From the NCBI GenBank assembly GCA_947179155.2, contig OX359282.1, positions 7,361,309-7,425,308 on the forward strand: 64,000 nucleotides of DNA, in the 5' to 3' direction. Below are positions 57,327 through 64,000 of this stretch, one piece after another. Below the pieces are notes generated by a model. It saw nothing but the letters and a program-made list of their open reading frames with translations, ran no database searches and was not told the DNA's origin. This DNA is from Hedera helix. Taxonomy: Eukaryota; Streptophyta; Magnoliopsida; Apiales; Araliaceae. The position numbers were made by a program, and so were the translations under genes. The first letter of the stretch is position 1. Each line of letters begins with the position of its first letter.

Positions 57327-57542
57327 TCGTAGAATAGACTCAACGACTCCAAGCAAAGAAAACTCAATGATTCAGTCTGTTCGTAGAGAGGACTCTACAA
57401 CTTCGCGCAAAGAAAACTCAACAACTTGGTATGTTCGTAGAGTGGACTCTACAAATTTACTCAAAGAAGACTGGACGACTAAGACCGCTCGTAGAATGGA
57501 CTCTACGATCCCATTCCAAGAAAACTCTACGACTAAAGAAGA
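57327..57542 (+). repeat. 54-bp tandem repeat, four units
   Basis: Units start at 57327, 57381, 57435 and 57489, exactly 54 bp apart. Each opens with TCGTAGARNGGACTCTACRA-like sequence, which is itself an inverted repeat around two bases, followed by an A-rich half with AAAGAAAACTC. A fifth partial unit begins near 57551. Confidence 0.88.
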
Positions 57543-58693
57543 AGCCCAAGCGTAAAACGGACTCTACGACTAACAAAGTAGCCGTAAAGTAAAACTCTAC
57601 TTCCTCGAGGAAAATTGTCTTATCACTGAGCAATCACTGAAGCAAGGGAAATCGTAGAGCTAAGTAAAAAATAAGAGACCTTTTGAGCAACACTACGATC
57701 TAAACCTAAATCATCGTTTGACTCTTCTCCTGTACTAAAACATAAGCAACTTCGTTGAAAAGAACAATCTGCATCGATGTGACAGAAGAGCTTCTGCCAA
57801 AAGCTCAAAGTCAGAAATATCAAGGGACTGACCCAAGCGCACTACGCAACAGAGAGAAGACTTTCAAGGCAGTAAAGTCAGAGGACTGTGTCCTATCAGT
57901 CCTATAGTATGGAAGGACCAAATGACTCTATGAGAGTTAGTAGAAACCTACAACCGACATATTTGTCCCCAAGAAAAAAGGGAAACCCCTTCCATGGACT
58001 AAAATAGCAGATCAATTAATACCTCATCAGGACATTAATGAGCTAAATGAATATAATATTCAACAGCTCTACATTGTGAGGTAACGAGCAGAAACTGAAG
58101 CTAAGAGCAAACATTCCAACGAGAAGAAAACAGAAGCTCTCATATAAAGCGCCCAGATCTGAAGAAAAATACAAGAGATTTTTTTCACAAGAAAGAAAGA
58201 AATATGCAAGAGTTTAAAAAGATCAAACCGAAAAGAATCTTGCATCGCTACTAAGTTCTTCAGAAACTTATGCTAAACGCTACTCAGTAGCACACCTAAA
58301 TCTACACTACTCGAGAAGAGTTCTTAGTGAACTAAAGTGTCTAAGTCTGTTAAACTTATAGAGTTCTTAGTGAACTAGAGTTCCAAGATTGCTAATCTTG
58401 AAGGAATCTTAGTGATTTAGAAATTGTAAAAGTATCCTAAGTGGATTTGCTGCTTAAAGAGCAGATCAGTGGAGTAGGAGTCTTATGAACTCTGAACCAC
58501 TTAAAACCTGGTGTCTTTCATCTTGTGTCTTTTAACTGTTATATCTGCTATATAATTGCTTGTTGAATTATTATTTTAACAAATCAAGAAGGGGTAACTA
58601 AATCATATTCAGTTGTGTTAAACAAATTAATTAAGAATCATTATCTCTTAAAAACAAAGCAAGAAAAAGAAAAAGTTTAAAGAATCTATTCAA

Positions 58694-58707
58694 CCCCCCC
58701 CCCCCCC
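58694..58707. repeat. 14-nt C run at the copia LTR end
   Basis: Lies in the conserved LTR-terminal signature CTATTCAAC-Cn-TTCTAG. The same position is G-rich in the minus-strand LTRs. Confidence 0.9.
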
Positions 58708-58743
58708 TTCTAGATATCTTTCGTGTCATTGGGAATTAACAAT

Positions 58744-58755
58744 TGGTATCAGAGC
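58744..58755 (+). other. Copia primer-binding site
   Basis: TGGTATCAGAGC, the standard initiator tRNA-Met site, two bases after the LTR end. Confidence 0.92.
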
Positions 58756-58796
58756 AGGTTCTCACATTTGAAGCCTTATAAGATTGAGTAGATCTA

Positions 58797-60900
58797 ATGG
58801 TACACAACAAGAACAGATCAAAACTTGGTGGAGGTAATAAACCACCAATGTGCAATAAAGAAAAATTTGCTAATTGGAAAGTTCGTATGTAGGCTTACAT
58901 GGATGAAATAGACGATGAACTGTTTGAGACAGTACTCAATGGACCATTCATCCCAATGAAGTTTGCGTTAACAATTAGAGATCCAGACAAGCTAATAGCA
59001 AAGAAAAGAGAAGAATGGACCGACAACGAAAAGAAGGATGTTCAAAGAGATAAAAAGGCCAAAAATATCCTATTTCAATCTCTAGATGATGAGTTGTTCG
59101 AAAACATTGTCAACTGTAAAACAGCTCAAGAAGTCTGGTAGACTTTATTGATCATGCACGAAGGAACAGAAGAAGTCAAAGAGAGCAAACAAGCACTGCT
59201 TATTCAGCAGTATGAAATGTTCACCCATATTTCAGGGGAGAATATTACAAACACCTATGAGAGATTCAACATGCTGCTAAATTCTCTCAGATCGTTTAGA
59301 AAAGTCTATCCAAATAGAGATCTTATCATCAAATTCATGAGATCCTTGCCAAGCAAATGGGATGTCAAAACCACAGCCATCAGGGAGTCAAAGAACTTGC
59401 ACGAGATGACTGTACAACAACTATATGGAAATCTTCTCACCTACGAGCTGGAGCTGAATCAGAGGGCAGAGACCCTATCTGAGGGAAGAAAGAAGGAGAA
59501 GAACATTGCTCTTAAAGTTTCAACTTCAGCTCACAGAAGCAATCTCAAGGATAATTTTGATTCTGATAATGATGAATCAAATGATGATGAAGGTGTTGCC
59601 ATGCTAGTCAAACAATTCAAAAGATTCATCAACAAGAACAGACCTCTTAAGTTCATAAGCAACAGCAGCAAAGAACCAACAAATGACCTTTGCTACAACT
59701 GCCAAAAGCCAGGTCATTTTATTGCTAAGTGCTATAAACCTTAAAAGAAGAGCTGGGGAGGGATAGAACAAAAGCAAATCCAAAAAGAGAATTCAAAAGT
59801 TTCCACAATCAAAAGAAGAAAGACAAAAGCTTCATAGCTGAAGGCTCCTAGAGTGACTCAGAAGAAGAACTAAACTCTGAGTCAACTGACGATGAAGAGC
59901 CACAGAAGGCCAACCTGTGTTTAATAGCAAACGAGGTAGGACAAAACAAAGAGAAATTCAACATAGATGAGGTATTTGACTTTTACTCTCCTGAATTAAG
60001 CATTGATGACCTTTGAGAAGGCATGCATGACTTAATGATAGAACTACCCAAATACATGAAGATGTTTAGAAAGCTATCTAAAGATTACTCTCATATAAAA
60101 GAAGATAAAGAGAAAATTAACATAGAATTAGAAGCCACACTTCAAACTGCTAAACTTCATTCTAGTCTTGAGACTGAGAATGAAAAGTTAAAAAGGAAAA
60201 TTGAATTAAGCACTCAGAAAGAGTCTTCACTAGTATCCAAAATTCAGGAACTAGAAAAGACAATTTCCATATGGAGCAATTCAAGTTTGTCTATGGACAC
60301 CATGATCTCAAGCTAAAGAAATGCGGCTGACAGATCAGGATTAAGTTTTGAGAATTCTTTCTCAGAACCTAATATGGAGAATTCAAAGGAAATAAATGAA
60401 AGCAAATCTTTTAATCCTAATAAAGGAATTGTGTTCATTAAATCCTCAGATTCAATCCCTCCCAGCTGTCCATAATCTGTTAATCCTGCTATCATATTAG
60501 TCAATAAAACTCGTACTGGTCTGGGGTTCAGAAAACTGAAAATCAAGTCAACATATGTAACTGACCCTCAAAGGATCATAAAGTCTAGCAAAACTTACTC
60601 TACGAACCATCCTTACAAAAATTGTAGAATCTATTATCACTCCACGAAATATGAGAATCGTAGAGTAGCATGGAAGCAGAATGTAGACCAGCTCAACCGA
60701 AGGATTTTGAGCAATTATAATTCTCGCAAGTCATGGACAAATAGGAATTCACATATATACATGAACAATCGTCATATCAATCATAGTTATGAATTATCAG
60801 GCTATCATTATCATAAACTGCAAAAACCTAAAATCAAACAAATCTGGGTCCCAAAACGTACTAACAAAACAAGATCCAAGCAATTGTGGGTACCAAAATG
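58797..60900 (+). pseudogene. Copia gag with long coiled-coil C-terminus
   Basis: The start ATG is at 58797, shortly after the PBS. The N-terminal gag domain has stops at about 58890 and 59139 (the first at a likely Trp codon), then the UBN2-type block (YERFNMLLNSLRSF, IIKFMRSLPSKWDVK). The zinc knuckle CYNCQKPGHFIAKC is at 59691-59732. After a stop, an acidic stretch and a strong coiled coil (60023-60316) follow, then a basic Tyr/Asn-rich region ending IKQIWVPK and SKQLWVPK. A gag extension of this kind is typical of Sireviruses. Stops at 60016 and 60316 and a frame change break it. Confidence 0.8.
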
Positions 60901-60914
60901 AAGATTAATTTGTT

Positions 60915-62090
60915 ATGCAGGTAAAGAGATCCATCTGTTTTCTTGACAGTGGGTGCTCAAGACACATGACAGGAGATAAAGCTCTTCTGATACACTACAA
61001 GGAAAAAGATGGTCCTGCAGTCATTTTTGGGGACAACAATTCAAGAAAAATCAGAGGATATGGCTTAACTGAAAATGGTGTAATACCTTTCAGCAAAGTT
61101 GCTTATGTTGAAGAACTAAAGCATAACCTGTTAAGCATCAGTCAACTATGTGACAAAGGGCATCAAGTCACTTTTCTCAACAACCAATGTCAAGTCAGAG
61201 ATTTGAAGTCTAACTCTCTAAAGCTAGTAGGAGTTTGAGAAGGAAATGTCTACGTGGTCAATCTTGCCAAATTAAGTACAGATGAAGTAGTCTGTTCCCT
61301 TGCTAAAGCCTCTAAAGAGTTGTGCTGGCTTTGGCACAGAAGATTATCTCATCTTAACATCAAGAGAATGTCAAAGCTTGCCTCCAAAGACCTAGTAAGA
61401 GGTTTGCCAAAGCTTAACTTCATCAAAAAAAAATCCTGCAAAGCATGTCAACTTGGAAAGCAAACAAAGATCTCTTTCCATAGCAAGACACTCAACTCAA
61501 ATGATAGAGCCCTTCAATTGCTACACATGAATTTATTCGGGCCTATCCCAACAGCAAGCCTTGGAGGAAAGAGATATTCTTTAGTAGTAGTAGATGACTA
61601 GACTAGATACACATGGGTGTCCTTTATAAGCTCTAAAGATGAAACTATTTCACATCTTATCAAGTTCTTCAAACTAATCATGAATGAAAAAGGTGATAGA
61701 TTAAGGCCATCAGAAGCGATCATGGAAGAGAGTTTGACTTTTCAAATATGGACTGGTTCTGTGAAGAAAATGGAATCATTCATAACTTCTCAGCCCCAAG
61801 GACTCCTCAACAGAATGGAGTAGCAGAAAGAAAGAATAGGACTCTGATTGAAGCTAGAAGAACTCTTTTTGCAGCAGCTTATCTTCCTGAATATTTCTGG
61901 GCTGAAGCCATCAGCACGGCATGCTACACTCAGAACAGGTCACTCATACACTCAACATTAAAGAAGACTCCATATGAATTATGGAAAGGAAGAAAGCCAA
62001 ACATAAGCTACTTTCATGCGTTTGGCTGTCTGTGCTACGTGCTCAACAACGGCAAGAAGCATCTAACCAAATTCCAACCAAAGTAAGATT
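60915..62090 (+). pseudogene. Copia protease and integrase
   Basis: The protease active site FLDSGCSRHMTGD (60942-60980) is intact. Then come ELKHNLLSISQLCDKG and the pre-integrase zinc motif (WHRRLSHLN ... CKACQLGK). The integrase core starts at LLHMNLFGPIP: the first catalytic aspartate is Asn here. A stop follows in VVVDD (61600). A frameshift at about 61700 separates this from the SDHGREF block. TPQQNGVAERKNRTL keeps the catalytic Glu. The C-terminal part ends near 62086 with FHAFGCLCYVLNN. Confidence 0.85.
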
Positions 62091-64000
62091 AATGAATATT
62101 CCTTGGTTATACAACGGATAGCAGAGCATTCAGAGTATTCAACAAGGAATCCTTAACTGTTGAAATCTCTATCCATGTCACATTTGATGAATCCGGTCCT
62201 GAAAAGAAAAGATCAACTCACAACGATTCATCATATATAAGCTCAACGATCGAAGAACTCAAGATCGTAGAGTCTGACTCTACTATTATGGAACTAGCAA
62301 CAGAAATCGTTGAGCAAGTAGAGGAAATCGTAGAGCACACCACACCAGACATTGAAACTCTACGATCAAAACAATAAGTTGATTTGGAGGGACTCAGACA
62401 AGAAGGCATCAGAACAGATGTTCCTAGCAGAATAAAGTGGACACTCAAGATCTAATAATTGGAAATCCAGACGCTGGAATCAAGACAAGAGCTGCAACTT
62501 CAAATGAATGCTTTTACCTAAGCTTTTTCTCACAAGTGGAACACAAGAAGATCGAAGAAGCTTTAGGAGACTCAAGCTGGATAGAGGCAATGCAAGAAGA
62601 GCTAAATCAATTTAAAAGAAGCAAAGTATGGAGATTAGTTGCCAGACCTCAGTATAAACCAATCATTGGCACAAAATGGGTCTTCAGGAACAAAATGGAT
62701 GAAAATGGTGTGATTACAAGGAACAAAGCTAGACTGGTAGCCAAAGGCTATTCTCAAGAGGAATGAATTGACTACTGTGAAACCTATGCTCCAGTAGCCA
62801 GATTGGAAGCCATAAGGATCTTTCTTGCCCATGTTGCACACATGAAGGTCAAAGTCTTCCAAATGGATGTTAAGAGTCCATTTCTGAATAGAGAACTTCA
62901 AGAAGAAGTCTACGTGGAACAACCTCCAGGTTTTATCAATCCAATCTTTTCAAATTATGTTTATAAATTAGATAAAGCATTATATGGTCTAAAACAAGCT
63001 CCCAGAGCATGGTATGAAACCTTAACTAACTTTCTTATTGAAAAATGATTCACTAGAGGAAGAGTAGATACTACTCTTTTTTTAAGAAAACATAAGGATA
63101 AAATACTGCTAGTTCAGATCTATGTGGATGATATTATTTTTGGTTCTTCGGATGAAAAACTGTGTTAAAGGTTTGCCAAGCTTATGCAGAGCAAGTTTGA
63201 AATGAGCATGATGGGAGAACTCAACTTCTTCCTCGAACTTCAAGTAAAGCAGACTGATGAAGGCATCTTCATAAACCAAGTCAAATACATCAAAGACTTA
63301 TTAAAGAAGTATGACATGTAATCTACAACTGTCATGAAAACTCCTATGCCTCCTGCCACTAAGCTTGACAAAGATGAGAATGGTAAAAACACTGATATCA
63401 CTCAATACAGATGTATGATAGGCTCACTCTTATACCTAACTGCTAGCCGGCCAGATATAATGTTTGTTACATGTATATGTGCTAGATTTTAGGCTAACCC
63501 TAAAGTGTCTCATCTAATAGCTGTAAAAAGAATTTTTAAATACCTTAAAGGAACTCCAAATTTGGGATTATGGTATCCCAATGAGTCTTCCTTTAATCTA
63601 ATTGGATATTCAGATGCTGACTATGCAGGATGCAGAATAGACAGAAAAAGTACAAGTGGAACTTGCCAGATGCTTGGCAGCAGACTTGTATCTTGGTTCA
63701 GTAAGAAGCAAAACTCAGTATCTACATCAACTGGAGAAGCTGAATATATAGTTGCAGGCAGTTGCTGTGCACAAATCCTATAGATGAAGACTCGGCTTGC
63801 TGATTATGGGTTTGTGCTTAAATCTATTCCTATATATTATGATAATACAAGTACAATTGCTATAACACATAACCCTATCATGCATTCAAGAACTAAGCAC
63901 ATAGATATAAGATATCATTTCATTAGGGATCATGTATAAAACGGTAATATATCACTTCACTATATCCCAACTGAAAATCAACTAGCAGATGTGTTTACAA
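62091..64000 (+). pseudogene. Copia linker, RT and RNase H
   Basis: The linker (62091-62440) contains several TCGTAGAG words in coding sequence. RT: WIEAMQEELNQF, KWVFRNKMDENG, RNKARLVAKGYSQ, FQMDVKSPFLN (Asp present), YGLKQAPRAWYE, and YVDDIIFGSS (63121-63150) with both aspartates. RNase H: SDADYAG, RKSTSGTCQMLG, STGEAEYI, YDNTSTIAI and HIDIRYHFIRDHV, all recognisable. Stops at about 62764, 63046, 63166, 63318, 63490 and 63781. The catalytic residues are better kept than in the copy at 52746-57102. It runs to the window end. Confidence 0.86.

Larger units (their letters stand above)
57300..58741 (+). mobile_element. Copia LTR, plus strand (1442 bp)
   Basis: Begins TGTTAGGTTGATCTTA and ends GGAATTAACA, followed by a PBS. 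It includes the 54-bp tandem array (57327-57542), a TATA-like CATATAAAGC at 58141-58150, the GAACCACTTAAA block shared with the LTR at 50054, and the terminal C-run signature (58691-58711). It is a related family, shorter than the 2.7-kb LTRs. Confidence 0.82.
58742..64000 (+). mobile_element. Copia (Sirevirus-like) element interior, runs off the window
   Basis: PBS, gag, protease, integrase, RT and RNase H in copia order, with several stops and one clear frameshift. The 3' LTR lies beyond 64000. Confidence 0.88.

Noticed and set aside
57327..57542. CRISPR-like appearance of a regular repeat array
   Set aside because: Units are contiguous and the intervening parts are themselves related copies, not unique spacers. 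The context is a plant LTR.
57307..57555. Plus-strand ORF of 82 aa with a DSTT/KENSTT periodic peptide
   Set aside because: Simple consequence of a 54-bp tandem repeat (a multiple of three) in an LTR; no evidence of translation.
58744..58755. Possible tRNA genes at TGGTATCAGAGC and TGGCGCCGTTGCC
   Set aside because: Only short primer-binding complements beside LTR ends, with no cloverleaf around them.

Overview
This window is a nuclear segment of a flowering-plant genome, most likely a eudicot. It is dominated by nested, decaying LTR retrotransposons. The evidence is: Ty3 elements of the Athila and Tat lineages with plant-type primer-binding sites (tRNA-Asp-like TGGCGCCGTT), Ty1-copia elements of a Sirevirus-like type primed by initiator tRNA-Met (TGGTATCAGAGC), hAT and PIF/Harbinger DNA transposons, many microsatellites, and one S1-type self-incompatibility-protein-homologue gene. 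I cannot name the species.

Layout, left to right. 1-3055 (+): stop-ridden pol of a Tat-lineage Ty3 element (RT, RNase H, second RNase H, integrase), followed by a two-unit tandem repeat and an antisense ORF (aORF) on the minus strand. That aORF is split by a minus-strand Athila element. The Athila block (about 4085-16789) reads, in its own direction, LTR (16789-15206), PBS, gag, protease, RT, RNase H, integrase, an envelope-position ORF, PPT, LTR (5956-4408), and then a second PBS and a truncated second gag start: a partial tandem element. Its RT is broken by a 760-bp hAT element with 8-bp target duplication (11256-12015). The rest of the aORF, including a spliceable 86-bp intron, lies at 16790-17700.

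17701-28476 is non-coding LTR debris containing a PBS and an acidic gag-like ORF. That ORF is interrupted by a 4976-bp PIF/Harbinger element (22144-27119, TAA target duplication) that carries only an intact two-exon Myb/SANT-like gene. 28477-28887 (-) is an SPH/S1-family secreted protein, the one ordinary host gene I can support. 28939-37800 is AT-rich, with duplicated SPH-upstream segments, microsatellites, a 28-nt G run, copia LTR ends, a GAGGTGG minisatellite and a broken plant transposon-protein ORF.

37798-52745 is a minus-strand element with about 2.7-kb copia-like LTRs. Its interior holds no copia pol. It holds one long frame (47377-45341) carrying only nonsense breaks and resembling the envelope-position protein of Athila. 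Its 3' LTR is cut by a plus-strand, pol-deleted Athila relative (40182-45331) that itself lacks a 3' LTR. 52746-57102 is the interior of another minus-strand copia element with several lost catalytic residues. It abuts, head to head, a plus-strand copia element (3' tail 57103-57299, LTR 57300-58741, gag-pol 58797 to the window end).

None of the retrotransposons appears autonomous. Recurrent structural motifs link them: a GCGCAGCTGCGC palindrome in Athila, a TCGTAGAGT/ACTCTACGA hairpin word in the copia family, and a GATCAA-N10-TTGATC palindrome that straddles the copia LTR boundary. All coordinates come from reading the sequence; no database or alignment program was used.
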